From Dichetophora obliterata (lineage: Eukaryota > Arthropoda > Insecta > Diptera > Sciomyzidae): 64,000 bases of DNA. Numbering within the stretch: the stretch's first letter is position 1; each line of letters begins with the position of its first letter. The notes beneath the pieces were generated by a model. It was not told the origin of the DNA and searched no databases. It worked only from the letters and a program-made list of their open reading frames with translations. The DNA lies in NCBI GenBank assembly GCA_963920525.1, contig OY986435.1, positions 99,932,115 to 99,996,114 on the forward strand. The letters run 5' to 3'. Made by a program: the position numbers and the translations under genes. This document shows positions 20,274 through 31,652 of the stretch, piece by piece.

Positions 20274-22714
20274 TGTTACGGTTGGCTAAAGGGGTTAATC
20301 GTTTTTAAAGCTTCGCACCCTGTAATGCCTTCACAAGTTGCGCATTCATTAATGTGTACATGCCCCCCCTGCTATCCCACACTCTGTTGTCGCGTATAAA
20401 AATAATAAAAAAAAAAAATATATAATATCTATATGCACATTAATTGGAGCAAGTGTCATCATGACCATATTTGGTCATGCGGCAAAGATTTTGCGAGAGC
20501 ATTAATCACGACAACTAGTTTTGACCAACACACTTGTCTTTTGCTTTCAGCATATAATAATAAAACATGAACATGAAAAAAAATTACCTGCAACCAACGT
20601 TATCATGACCATATTAGGTCATGCGCAAAACACTTTGCGAGAGTGTTAATACATGGCGACAAAAAGAATTTGTGCGCTAAAGAGTTTAAGGGCGGCGTGC
20701 AAAGTTAGTTGCTGGTCGATAGTCAAGCCTTAAAGGTTAACAAAAAATTATTGTCGCGGATATTGTGCGCTGGATAAGTTAAAGAAAAACGAATGTGTGT
20801 GTGTTTGTGCTACTATGTTGTGATGCACTCAGCAGCAAGAATTGAAAGTAATTTAAAATGTTTTTAATTTTGTTAAAAATAACAAATTGCATTTGTTTTG
20901 TGTTTCAACAAATACAATAAATAAAAAAAAAAACACACTCTTATAGACGCGTTATTTTTCTACAAAAATGTTAATATTCGAATTTAACTGAACTAAATAA
21001 AGCCAAAGTTAAATAACATTCATACAAAAAGCTAAGCTAAATCGATCGAATATTTTTTTATACGAAACGCGTTAAAAATCAAATCAAATTGTTTAAGAAT
21101 ATTGAATAAAATTGCATTTGAAGTTATGTAGTTACACACATGCAAATACATATTAAGATTTGTAGATTCGTGTATTCTATTCTATCAATTATTGTTGAAG
21201 CACAACAAGAACACGAACTAGAACAACAAAAACCAACAAACAAAATGTAACAAAATAAACAAGAATCTCTCTTAAAATTACTCAATAAATTTTTATGAAT
21301 AACTAACATAAAATGCTAAAAAAAGAACATGAACAAAAAAGAAAAAAATAGACGGTTAACAAAGTGTTAGCAAAGTTAATATAAGAAAAAAATGTGTAAA
21401 TTTGAATAAAGTGAATACTGTACAAATACTGATATGAATAAAAATACGAATGAAATATTCACACAAAAAAAAAATCATTATTTTTGAACTATTGTAAATC
21501 TGTTTCTAAGAAAAATTTCTATTACTATTTTGCAAAACCTTTTGTGCAATGAAATGAAAGTTGAATAATATGATCAACTTTAATAAGTGTTTGTGCGACT
21601 TTTCAAAACCAAACAAAACAATGAAAAAAAACTGAAATCTAAATAACATAAGTGTTTATTTACAGCCATATTTAATGTAACTATTACGCTGTTTAAGCAA
21701 AAAAGGTGTTGATTGAAGTAACGCTGAAAAAGTTTTTAAAAGTTGTCAATGAAATTTAATTGGAAAAAAAAAGAAAAAAATGTAGACTCAGTAATTTTAT
21801 AGACTGAAGTATAAAGTAAAAGAAAAAAAAAAACAAGAAAAACGCATTTAAATAAAATCTAAAATATGGCCAAAACGCTAATAAAAACTAAAACCACTAG
21901 TTATTTCTGCTCATTTAGCATTTAAGCTATTTCTGATAAGAATATAAAAGCTAAACTTAAAATAAAACAATATTTTGCAGTCTTTATTTTTTTTTGAGCA
22001 AGTATACGAATACACAAGAGCTGCAACAACAACAATCAACTAGCGATGAAAGCCGGACAGCAACCGTGGCCACGGATAAACATTAAGTATATTTTTATCT
22101 ACATTCAAATATCTTTATTATATATTATATATATTATTTTATAGTTTATATTTTAAAATATCATATTTTGTTTTATATAAAAAAAAAAACAACTAAAACT
22201 AAACGTATTTTTGGGGTTTTTGTTTGCAAATTTTTTTTTGACTGAATGAAATTAAAATTAATAAAATGAATAAAATGAACCACTAATTTTTCATTTAAGG
22301 GAATGCTGAGGATGTGTGAGTGAGGTAAGTGTAGGGCTCTAAGTTGATATCGGGGGTAAACAAAATGCAGGGCTCTAGATTTACCACAGGACGGGAGGGA
22401 AAGGTGAGCTCAAGTGGCAAACCACCCAGCCACGAGAGTCGGAGGAATTAATGGCAGACTTCATGACGAAGTACACCATTAAGTACGGAATTTTTCTTTT
22501 GTAGTTTTTTTTTTATTTTATTGCCTATCAAAAGCATGCAATTTTTCTGTGCTTACGCGTTTGAAATTACGGGAAGAACACGACCACAGGTAGGCTAGCC
22601 GGTGCAACCTTTCGAAGCATGCTAATTTTTCCCAGTTTTCGCTTTTTTCAAATAAATATATTTTTTTTGTGAATTTTTTTTTTCTTTCTAAAGAATTTTA
22701 AACAGCGCGTAACA
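20274..22714 (+). repeat. 5' LTR of the nested gypsy element
   Basis: 2,441 bp, TGTTACGG...CGTAACA. Unusually long, very A-rich, with many A-runs and no ORF of substance; the small minus ORF at 21124-21309 is present in both LTRs and has no recognisable content. Near its start lie two ATCATGACCATAT(T)..GGTCATGCG motifs (about 20458 and 20603), each an inverted repeat, which may be regulatory. Promoter position not determined. Confidence 0.95.
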
Positions 22715-22995
22715 TAGATGGCGCCCAACGGAAATACAAAGAAACTCCAACGCCAGAGCAGTTTAATTTTTTGTTCTGCTTATCGTTGTGCGCGTAACAT
22801 AGATGGCGCCCAACGCAAAGCTATCGAAAGATTTATTTTTTTGCGCTAAATTTTTTTATCGTTGTGCGCGTAACATAGATGGCGCCCAACGTAAATACAA
22901 AGAAAATTTATCGCCAGTTTTAATTTAACAGTTTAATTTTTTTTTGCTTATCGTTGTGTGCGAAACATAAATTAAGCCCAGCGTAAATTTAACGT
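22705..22995 (+). repeat. Tandem copies of the LTR end plus primer binding site
   Basis: The genuine LTR/PBS junction GCGCGTAACATAGATGGCGC at 22705 is followed by near-identical junctions at about 22790 and 22866, and a decayed fourth at about 22958 (GTGCGAAACATAAATTAAGC). Spacing is roughly 85, 76 and 92 bp, with TTATCGTTGTGCGCG preceding copies 2-4. The PBS core TGGCGCCCAACG (first copy 22719-22730) complements the 3' end of an insect/animal tRNA-Lys that ends CGTTGGGCGCCA. Only the first can serve as PBS next to the LTR defined by the 3' LTR; the others sit in the leader. Confidence 0.8.
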
Positions 22996-23951
22996 AAAGT
23001 TGAACTGTGACGATTTCTTCCTCCGATTTTAAATTTATTGTTTTTTTTTCTCTCTGCAAGCAGTTTGTTCAAGGTCCGAAGTTGAGATCCTTCACTAGTC
23101 GCCAGGACTGTTAATTAATAAATAATTTAAATTGAGCAGCAGTGTAGTATCCGACTTCCGTCTAGAACATACGTGTGGCTGTTTATGTAAATGGCAGTTA
23201 TCTGAAAATTAATTTTTTTTCTTTCCTGCTTTATGGACGTAAGACTTTTGTGACCAGGGATGGTAGTCCACGAGAATCGATCTTTAAATCGGTTTTTTTT
23301 TGTGTTGCACATAGCACGGCCACAAGAGTTTGACAGGCCATACTGAAGTTATCAGTCCCTGAAGATCCCTAGTAAAGGAGTTTCAGGTTGCGATTAATGT
23401 TGGTTGGTTTTTAAATTGACAACACACAAAAGATTTTTTCTTTGCTTGCAGAGACGAAAAAGAAAAAAAAAAAAAAAAAAAAAAAAAAACTTTAGAATGA
23501 CATTGTTTAAATTATATCGTTTTATAAAAAATTTTTTTTTGTAACTTAGCAGTAGTCGGTACTAAGACCGTTAGTATAATGTACCAGTACACTGTTTTCC
23601 TAGGTAGCTCTACATATATCTTATTTCATAAACACAACTCAGCATTCCCTGTAAATTTTTTTTCCATATTCATTTAAACTTTATTCACTTTCAAAAAAAA
23701 AAAAACCGGAAAGCCAACCCGCACGGCAGAGAAAACAACGAACTTTGCACGCAGCTTTTTTTTCTCTTCTTTTTTTTGAAAGGGTTATTTTTTGCGTATG
23801 CGTCCGTATTTGAAGGAGAGGCATCTGCATGTAACCGAGGTATATTCGGATATATTTTAAATATATATTATCATTTTGCTCATCTTTTAATATTCGTACG
23901 GTTTAATAGTAAACCAATTAAAATTATTTTTTTTTTGCTTTTGAATGTATT
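22996..23951 (+). other. Leader of the nested gypsy element
   Basis: About 950 bp untranslated leader with long T and A runs (a run of some 27 A at about 23463-23490). No ORF of substance upstream of gag; a minus ORF at 23127-23312 is incidental. It presumably holds the packaging signal, not identifiable by eye. Confidence 0.6.
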
Positions 23952-25454
23952 ATGCCAACAACCCGGAATCGTGGCAGTAGCTCTAGAGGAACGGTAACTC
24001 CTAATAGAGGTCGAGGTAAGCCAATCGCCCGCAGTGCAAGTACAAGTGACTCAAGCTCCTCCAAGAGAGCCATTACTCGAAATCCCGTTGAGCACTCACC
24101 TCCGACCACCACAAAAGTAATTCTGGATAGATCGCGTGACAGGCAGCCTGAAGACTTTTCAGACCCCGCTCTTGTAAAGTCCTTTTTATCAAATTTGTCC
24201 GGAAGACCATCTGAAACTGGTTCAATCGAATCTGAAAATAACTTATTAGACCTTTCTTTGATTTTAACTCCACAGCCACCAGCGCAAAATTTGATTCCAA
24301 CCATGGAAAACGTTGAGGACAAGCAATCACTCGAGGTTGTTGAGGACCCAAACTCACACTTAACGTCAATTAATGCGCTAGCTGCACTTTTGCGAGAGTC
24401 AATTACCAACACTCAGGAAGAACTAAGAGGCATCAGATGTCATATGGACAGCCTTAATAATAGGTTACCGAGACAAAACCCACAGCCTTTACAACCATTA
24501 CAGTTGCCTAGTCAACAGCCTTTACCGCCATTGCAGTTGCCCAGCCAACAGGCTTCTCAACAAATGCCTTTGTCTGATTCACAGCCCATTTCTAATTCTA
24601 GGTTTGAAACTTTTCCAAAGCTACAAGATTGGAAAATTACATACGACGGATCTACCCATGTTCAAGATTTTCTTTTTAAAGTTGAAACTCTTTGTCGACG
24701 CACCAGATGTTCATTTGATCATTTAATGACCAGCTTTCACGTGCTTTTACTTGGAAAAGCTAATGAGTGGTTTTGGCAATTCATTAGGCAGAATCCTGAG
24801 GCTACTTATCCGCTTCTTTGCTATTATTTAAAAAAAGAATTTGGAAGGCTAGAGGATGATCATGAAGTCATTCTTAAAATTTCTCTGAGGAAGCAACAAC
24901 ATAAAGAGTCTTTTGACGATTTTTACGGTGACGTAGTTGGGATGAATTCTCGACTAAAACAGCCTATGGCCGATAGCGTTTTAATTGATATTATGAAGAA
25001 AAATGTCAACTTCAATCTAAAGTATTTGCTGTTCAACTGTAAGGCTCATAATTTAGACAATTTTCGTGATGAAGCTCGAAAGGGTGAAGAAGTTCTTCGT
25101 GAGATTAAACCTACTACCCCATTTGTAAATCCTCAAAGACAGGTACATGAAATCGATCTCGTTTCAAATGATTCTGTTGTTGACTCTGAAACTGATCCGC
25201 AGATAGAAGCGCTGCAATTTACTCGTAGTTTTACTAGACCGGATTATTCCAAAATAAAATGTTGGAACTGTCTAAAACTCGGACATTCATACATTTATTG
25301 CCATGAGGCAATTGTAAATATTTTTTGCTTTAAGTGCGGACAAAAAGGAGTACTCACTCCAAATTGTCCTAATAATCATCAGGGAAACCTAAAGCAGAGC
25401 GTGAAGGCTACCGGGGACTCACGTTCTTTCCACCCAACCCCGAGTTACAAATAA
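23952..25454 (+). CDS. gag: Gag of the nested gypsy element
   Basis: 500 residues from ATG 23952. The N-terminal third is basic and Ser/Thr/Pro-rich (TTRNRGSSSRG..), followed by a Pro/Gln-rich linker with duplicated LPSQQ units (about residues 180-215), then the capsid-like region (WKITYDGS...FLFKVE, WFWQFIRQNP, LKKEFGR) at about 230-390. The nucleocapsid has a CCHC knuckle C-x2-C-x4-H-x4-C (CWNCLKLGHSYIYC, about residue 437) and a second finger CFKCGQKG....C in which the His is missing. It would form the particle and bind genomic RNA. Minus-strand ORFs over 23924-24412 are shadows. Confidence 0.92.
   Translation: MPTTRNRGSSSRGTVTPNRGRGKPIARSASTSDSSSSKRAITRNPVEHSPPTTTKVILDRSRDRQPEDFSDPALVKSFLSNLSGRPSETGSIESENNLLDLSLILTPQPPAQNLIPTMENVEDKQSLEVVEDPNSHLTSINALAALLRESITNTQEELRGIRCHMDSLNNRLPRQNPQPLQPLQLPSQQPLPPLQLPSQQASQQMPLSDSQPISNSRFETFPKLQDWKITYDGSTHVQDFLFKVETLCRRTRCSFDHLMTSFHVLLLGKANEWFWQFIRQNPEATYPLLCYYLKKEFGRLEDDHEVILKISLRKQQHKESFDDFYGDVVGMNSRLKQPMADSVLIDIMKKNVNFNLKYLLFNCKAHNLDNFRDEARKGEEVLREIKPTTPFVNPQRQVHEIDLVSNDSVVDSETDPQIEALQFTRSFTRPDYSKIKCWNCLKLGHSYIYCHEAIVNIFCFKCGQKGVLTPNCPNNHQGNLKQSVKATGDSRSFHPTPSYK
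25382..25388 (+). promoter_or_regulatory. -1 ribosomal frameshift site GGGAAAC
   Basis: The heptamer lies in the exact X-XXY-YYZ phase of gag (codons GGA 25383-25385 and AAC 25386-25388, preceded by G). The pol frame is the -1 frame and is open from here through 28798, while gag stops at 25452-25454. GGGAAAC is a known efficient slippery sequence in viral systems. A downstream structure was not modelled. Confidence 0.75.
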
Positions 25455-28400
25455 TATCATCCGGAACAGTTCCAGATGGTGCATTTAATTTACCCAAGCC
25501 CAATCTGGATAAAATAGTTAGAATTTTAAAACCAATTGCCCGTGACTTTTCTGGTCAAACAGATATTACTTGCTCTGACTTCCATAATCGCTTAAATAAC
25601 TATCAGACAGTTAGAAGCCGAATTTTTAAAACAGAAATTTGTTCTATAAGTAAATTAAAAAAACTTAAAAAGTGCAGACTACGGTATAAAAAACGCAGAA
25701 GGTATAGGAAGATAGTAGAATCCACTGTGTTATCCACTGATAATGACGATCGTCCTTTCATTAAAGTCAAAGTTTTTGATGGACTTTTAGTGGGACTTCT
25801 TGATTCAGGAGCTAGTGTTTCGGTTTTGGGAAAAGATTGCCATACCTTTTTGGGAAAACACGACATAGCAATAAAACCTTTTAAATCGTCACTTTCTACT
25901 GCAGACGGAAATAAGCAGAAAATCATTGGATTTTGCGAACTTCCTATCACTTTTAAGAACATAACGAGATTAATACCTTTTTATATTGCACCGTCGCTAA
26001 CTCAGGAAGCTTACTTCGGAGTAGATTTTTGGCGAGCATTTGCTATTGCACCAGACATTTTTCCACAAGTTAATTCACTTAGTATCAATGAAGAATCCCC
26101 TGAAACCAATGATTGTTTTTTTCATATTTTGACTGCTGAACAAAAGTTTTCGCTTGAAAAAACCATTTTTCAATTTCCCTCTTTCGAAAAGACTGGACTC
26201 GGTTGCACGAATTTATTAGAGCACCATATAGACACAGGGGAGGCCGTACCTGTGAAATCCAGACATTTTCCTCTTTCACCTCCAAGACAGGAAGAAGCGT
26301 TTCAAGAAGTAGATAGGTTATTGAAAATGGGCGTAATAGAGGAGTCGAACTCGCCTTGGTGCAGTCCTGTAGTCTTAGTTCGTAAGCCAGGAAAAGTGAG
26401 GCTGTGCATTGATTCGCGAAAGCTGAACGACTTGACCAAAAAGGATTCTTACCCATTACCCCATACAAACGGGTTATTAAGTAGATTGAAGGATACGTAT
26501 TTCATAAGTGGAATCGATCTTAAGGATGCGTTTCTGCAAATAAAATTATCTGAAGCTTCCAAGGAGAAAACCGCCTTTGTAATTCCAGGGAGACCCTTGT
26601 ATCACTACAAGGTAATGCCTTTTGGACTTTGTAACGGTCCTCAGACTATGAGCCGCTTGATGGATAAGGTAATCCCTTCAAAGTTCCGTGAAAACGTATT
26701 CATCTACTTGGATGACTTATTGGTTTGTTCCGCAGATTTTGACACTCACTTGCAGTTGTTGAGCGAAGTGGCTAAGTGCCTAAAAGACGCTAACTTGACC
26801 ATAAACGTTGCAAAAAGCAAATTTTGCCAAAGAGAAATAAAATATTTAGGCTATCGCATAGGTCATGGCTGTCTAAAGGTTGACCCTGAAAAGGTCAAGG
26901 CTATTGAAGAGTTTCCTTTGCCTAAATCTCCTCGGCAAGTAAGACGTTTTGTGGGTATGGCCAATTGGTACCGCTCATTTATAAATAATTTTGCCAACTT
27001 AGCTGGTCCCCTGACTGACTGCCTGCGTAAAAAGACTGGTCAATTTCGGCTAACCGATGAAGCCATTGAATCCTTTAAAAAAATTAAAATAGCACTTTCT
27101 TCAGCGCCTGTTCTGGCTCAGCCAGATTTCTCTAGGGAATTTTTTATACAGTGTGATGCCTCACGAGTTGGTGTTGGTGGTTTACTTTTCCAATGCGATG
27201 ATGAGGGCAAGGAGCACCCCATTGCTTATGTTTCCCAAAAGCTTAACAAAGCTCAGCGTAACTATACAGTTACGGAGCTGGAATGCATGGCAGCGGTGGT
27301 GTGCATAAAGAAATTTCGACCGTACATTGAAGGCTTGCCGTTTCGAGTCATAACTGACCATTCAAGCCTTAAGTGGCTCATGACTCAAAAGGATTTAAAC
27401 AATCGTCTAGCTCGCTGGAGCTTAGCACTGCAGTGTTTTGATTTTAAAATCGAGCATCGAAAAGGATCCTTAAACGTAGTTCCAGACGCTTTATCCCGTT
27501 TCGATGTAGATGAAATTTTTGCAAAACTGCATATGCCTGATATTGACCTTTCTTCGTCAGAATTTAACAGCATTGAATACCAAGAGCTTCGAAAGACCAT
27601 CACAGAAAATAAATCTTCTCTACCTGATTTATACATTAGTCCAAATGAGAATCTTGTACTAAAAAGGGTAAAGTTCAGGCAGGGCGTAGAAAATGAGGAA
27701 GATGATTTGTGGAGGTTATGGTTACCCAAAAATCTGGCTACTGAAGCCATTGAGAGCGCTCATGATTCAACAACTGGTTGTCATGGCGGATATGTTAAAA
27801 CACTTGCAAGGGTCCGTCAGAAATACTTTTGGCCATCCATGGCAAAAGATATTAAAGCTTTTATAGATAACTGTGACACTTGCAAATGTATGAAACCAAC
27901 AAATCAAATTCTAAGACCGCCCATGGGCCAAGCGTTTATAACAGAACGACCCTTCCAACGGTTGTATTGCGACTTTTTGGGACCTTATCCCATGAATAAA
28001 GCGACCAAAAACACTTCACTTTTCATTGCCTTGGACCATTTGACCAAGTATATTTTTCTTAAGCCAATGAGGACGGCAACAACGGCCAATGTGATAAGCT
28101 TTTTACAGAACGAAGTTTTTCCCGCCTTTGGGGTGCCTCAATTTGTTCACAGCGATAATGGTAAGCAATTCGTGTCGAAGGAGATGCAACAATTTTTTTC
28201 TGTGTATGGGGTTAATCATATTAAAACTGGGTTTTATTCTCCGCAAGCAAATGCGTCCGAGCGAGCTAATCGCGAAATCATTTCCAAACTACGTATTTTC
28301 CTTGAAGGCCATAGCGATCACTGCACTTGGGATAGATACATACCTCAAATTCTTTCAATTTTGCGTAGTGATTACCACTCGGCAATAAAATGTTCCCCAT

Positions 28401-28798
28401 ACTTCGCTGTCTTTGGACAGAATATGTGCCAACACGCTTCTTCTTATGCGATCTTAAAAAAACTTGGGTGTATAAAATACGACAATGTTGATATTGAGTT
28501 TAATTTTGACCGCTTAAATAGAATGCGCGATAAAATTCGTAAAAATTTGGAAATCGCTCACGCAAAAGCGACAAAAACGTATAATACCCGGTCAAAACCA
28601 GTTAACTATCGTATCGGCCAAGAAGTTTTTAGAGAAAATGTTAGCCACAGTAATTTTTCAAAAGGCATAATTTCTAAATTCAACCGGAAATTCATCAAGT
28701 GCCGCATAAAAAAGAAGCTAGGAAACGCTCTGTATGAATTGGAAGACTTAAATGGGAATTTTATTGGAACATATCACGCTGACAAAATTAAACCTTAA
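25382..28798 (+). CDS. pol: Pol polyprotein (PR-RT-RNaseH-IN) of the nested gypsy element
   Basis: Open without interruption in the -1 frame from the slippery site to TAA at 28796-28798; the GTG at 25727 is just an internal codon. A basic region precedes the aspartic protease (LLDSGASVSVLG, about base 25798). RT has CIDSRKLN, DLKDAFLQI, MPFGLCNGP and YLDDLLV (about 26706). RNase H follows with QCDASRVGVGG (27151) and TDHSSLKWL. Integrase has an H-H-C-C zinc region (HDSTTGCHGGY....CDTCK), and the catalytic D (CDFLGPY), D (SDNGKQF) and E (ASERANRE). The end (GTYHADKIKP) is the C-terminal domain. All catalytic residues are present. Confidence 0.93.
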   Translation, partial: GKPKAEREGYRGLTFFPPNPELQIISSGTVPDGAFNLPKPNLDKIVRILKPIARDFSGQTDITCSDFHNRLNNYQTVRSRIFKTEICSISKLKKLKKCRLRYKKRRRYRKIVESTVLSTDNDDRPFIKVKVFDGLLVGLLDSGASVSVLGKDCHTFLGKHDIAIKPFKSSLSTADGNKQKIIGFCELPITFKNITRLIPFYIAPSLTQEAYFGVDFWRAFAIAPDIFPQVNSLSINEESPETNDCFFHILTAEQKFSLEKTIFQFPSFEKTGLGCTNLLEHHIDTGEAVPVKSRHFPLSPPRQEEAFQEVDRLLKMGVIEESNSPWCSPVVLVRKPGKVRLCIDSRKLNDLTKKDSYPLPHTNGLLSRLKDTYFISGIDLKDAFLQIKLSEASKEKTAFVIPGRPLYHYKVMPFGLCNGPQTMSRLMDKVIPSKFRENVFIYLDDLLVCSADFDTHLQLLSEVAKCLKDANLTINVAKSKFCQREIKYLGYRIGHGCLKVDPEKVKAIEEFPLPKSPRQVRRFVGMANWYRSFINNFANLAGPLTDCLRKKTGQFRLTDEAIESFKKIKIALSSAPVLAQPDFSREFFIQCDASRVGVGGLLFQCDDEGKEHPIAYVSQKLNKAQRNYTVTELECMAAVVCIKKFRPYIEGLPFRVITDHSSLKWLMTQKDLNNRLARWSLALQCFDFKIEHRKGSLNVVPDALSRFDVDEIFAKLHMPDIDLSSSEFNSIEYQELRKTITENKSSLPDLYISPNENLVLKRVKFRQGVENEEDDLWRLWLPKNLATEAIESAHDSTTGCHGGYVKTLARVRQKYFWPSMAKDIKAFIDNCDTCKCMKPTNQILRPPMGQAFITERPFQRLYCDFLGPYPMNKATKNTSLFIALDHLTKYIFLKPMRTATTANVISFLQNEVFPAFGVPQFVHSDNGKQFVSKEMQQFFSVYGVNHIKTGFYSPQANASERANREIISKLRIFLEGHSDHCTWDRYIPQILSILRSDYHSAIKCSPYFAVFGQNMCQHASSYAILKKLGCIKYDNVDIEFNFDRLNRMRDKIRKNLEIAHAKATKTYNTRSKPVNYRIGQEVFRENVSHSNFSKGIISKFNRKFIKCRIKKKLGNALYELEDLNGNFIGTYHADKIKP

Positions 28799-29082
28799 CT
28801 CCGTCTCTTAAAATATTCATTTTTCTTATATAGGTGGTCGAGCTGTACGCTTGCTTAAAACTTTGCTCTTTTGCCCGGCTTATCGTGGGTCGTGCCACAC
28901 GTTTCCTTGGAAAAAAAAAAATAATAAAATATATATTTTCGACAAATGTCTTCTATGTTGCATGCGGATGTCCCCCCCCCAACTTTAGATTTCGGTTGCA
29001 CCGCCTAACTTTGAATTTTAATCATATACCCGTTTTCCTATTTGTTTTGGCGTCCGAAAAGGTCTTCAAAACAAAGCAGGTT

Positions 29083-31521
29083 TGTTACGGTTGGCTAAAG
29101 GGGTTAATCGTTTTTAAAGCTTCGCACCCTGTAATGCCTTCACAAGTTGCGCATTCATTAATGTGTACATGCCCCCCCTGCTATCCCACACTCTGTTGTC
29201 GCGTATAAAAATAATAAAAAAAAAAAATATATAATATCTATATGCACATTAATTGGAGCAAGTGTCATCATGACCATATTTGGTCATGCGGCAAAGATTT
29301 TGCGAGAGCATTAATCACGACAACTAGTTTTGACCAACACACTTGTCTTTTGCTTTCAGCATATAATAATAAAACATGAACATGAAAAAAAATTACCTGC
29401 AACCAACGTTATCATGACCATATTAGGTCATGCGCAAAACACTTTGCGAGAGTGTTAATACATGGCGACAAAAAGAATTTGTGCGCTAAAGAGTTTAAGG
29501 GCGGCGTGCAAAGTTAGTTGCTGGTCGATAGTCAAGCCTTAAAGGTTAACAAAAAATTATTGTCGCGGATATTGTGCGCTGGATAAGTTAAAGAAAAACG
29601 AATGTGTGTGTGTTTGTGCTACTATGTTGTGATGCACTCAGCAGCAAGAATTGAAAGTAATTTAAAATGTTTTTAATTTTGTTAAAAATAACAAATTGCA
29701 TTTGTTTTGTGTTTCAACAAATACTATAAATAAAAAAAAAACACACTCTTATAGACGCGTTATTTTTCTACAAAAATGTTAATATTCGAATTTAACTGAA
29801 CTAAATAAAGCCAAAGTTAAATAACATTCATACAAAAAGCTAAGCTAAATCGATCGAATATTTTTTTATACGAAACGCGTTAAAAATCAAATCAAATTGT
29901 TTAAGAATATTGAATAAAATTGCATTTGAAGTTATGTAGTTACACACATGCAAATACATATTAAGATTTGTAGATTCGTGTATTCTATTCTATCAATTAT
30001 TGTTGAAGCACAACAAGAACACGAACTAGAACAACAAAAACCAACAAACAAAATGTAACAAAATAAACAAGAATCTCTCTTAAAATTACTCAATAAATTT
30101 TTATGAATAACTAACATAAAATGCTAAAAAAAGAACATGAACAAAAAAGAAAAAAATAGACGGTTAACAAAGTGTTAGCAAAGTTAATATAAGAAAAAAA
30201 TGTGTAAATTTGAATAAAGTGAATACTGTACAAATACTGATATGAATAAAAATACGAATGAAATATTCACACAAAAAAAAAATCATTATTTTTGAACTAT
30301 TGTAAATCTGTTTCTAAGAAAAATTTCTATTACTATTTTGCAAAACCTTTTGTGCAATGAAATGAAAGTTGAATAATATGATCAACTTTAATAAGTGTTT
30401 GTGCGACTTTTCAAAACCAAACAAAACAATGAAAAAAAACTGAAATCTAAATAACATAAGTGTTTATTTATAGCCATATTTAATGTAACTATTACGCTGT
30501 TTAAGCAAAAAAGGTGTTGATTGAAGTAACGCTGAAAAAGTTTTTAAAAGTTGTCAATGAAATTTAATTGGAAAAAAAAAGAAAAAAATGTAGACTCAGT
30601 AATTTTATAGACTGAAGTATAAAGTAAAAGAAAAAAAAAAACAAGAAAAACGCATTTAAATAAAATCTAAAATATGGCCAAAACGCTAATAAAAACTAAA
30701 ACCACTAGTTATTTCTGCTCATTTAGCATTTAAGCTATTTCTGATAAGAATATAAAAGCTAAACTTAAAATAAAACAATATTTTGCAGTCTTTATTTTTT
30801 TTTGAGCAAGTATACGAATACACAAGAGCTGCAACAACAACAATCAACTAGCGATGAAAGCCGGACAGCAACCGTGGCCACGGATAAACATTAAGTATAT
30901 TTTTATCTACATTCAAATATCTTTATTATATATTATATATATTATTTTATAGTTTATATTTTAAAATATCATATTTTGTTTTATATAAAAAAAAAACAAC
31001 TAAAACTAAACGTATTTTTGGGGTTTTTGTTTGCAAATTTTTTTTTGACTAAATGAAATTAAAATTAATAAAATGAATAAAATGAACCACTAATTTTTCA
31101 TTTAAGGGAATGCTGAGGATGTGTGAGTGAGGTAAGTGTAGGGCTCTAAGTTGATATCGGGGGTAAACAAAATGCAGGGCTCTAGATTTACCACAGGACG
31201 GGAGGGAAAGGTGAGCTCAAGTGGCAAACCACCCAGCCACGAGAGTCGGAGGAATTAATGGCAGACTTCATGACGAAGTACACCATTAAGTACGGAATTT
31301 TTCTTTTGTAGTTTTTTTTTTATTTTATTGCCTATCAAAAGCATGCAATTTTTCTGTGCTTACGCGTTTGAAATTACGGGAAGAACACGACCACAGGTAG
31401 GCTAGCCGGTGCAACCTTTCGAAGCATGCTAATTTTTCCCAGTTTTCGCTTTTTTCAAATAAATATATTTTTTTTGTGAATTTTTTTTTTCTTTCTAAAG
31501 AATTTTAAACAGCGCGTAACA
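29083..31521 (+). repeat. 3' LTR of the nested gypsy element
   Basis: 2,439 bp, same limits as the 5' LTR. Differences I noted: A/T at CAATAAATA versus CTATAAATA, C/T at TTACAGCC versus TTATAGCC, G/A at GACTGAATG versus GACTAAATG, and two A-run lengths. The 285 bp between pol and the LTR holds a GTCCCCCCCCCC-like run (28970-28980) and an ACAAAGCAGG tract next to the LTR that may be the plus-strand primer. Confidence 0.95.
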
Positions 31522-31652
31522 AAACGCGTCATCTATTCTCAAAATATATGTAATAAAATAGTATTAAAATATGATAAATATATATATATGATATAGTGTA
31601 ATATAATATTCTTTTTTTTTCAATGTATTTGACTAATTATCTTGCTAAAGTA

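Larger units (their letters stand above)
20274..31521 (+). mobile_element. Nested Ty3/gypsy element with 2.44-kb LTRs
   Basis: 11,248 bp inserted into the 3' untranslated part of the outer element, with AAAC duplicated at 20270-20273 and 31522-31525. LTRs begin TGTTACGG and end CGTAACA. It carries a tRNA-Lys-type primer site, a 1.2-kb leader, gag, and pol in the -1 frame with a slippery heptamer at the overlap. Gag has a zinc knuckle; pol order PR-RT-RNaseH-IN is Ty3/gypsy, style of the mdg1/412 group (inference). Both main ORFs are open, and LTRs differ by only three substitutions and two A-run length changes that I could find, so the insertion is very young and possibly active. Confidence 0.93.

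Noticed and set aside
21124..21309. 61-codon minus ORF repeated at 29932-30117
   Set aside because: Identical only because it lies in both LTRs; Cys/Ser-rich from antisense AGC/ACA words, no start context or domain.
23924..24412. 162-aa minus ORF over gag of the nested element
   Set aside because: Antisense shadow of a well-supported Gag with capsid and zinc-knuckle motifs.
31526..31652. env gene expected in a 17.6/297-type element
   Set aside because: Only about 180 bp remain between integrase and the 3' LTR after removing the nested insertion; no open frame fits.
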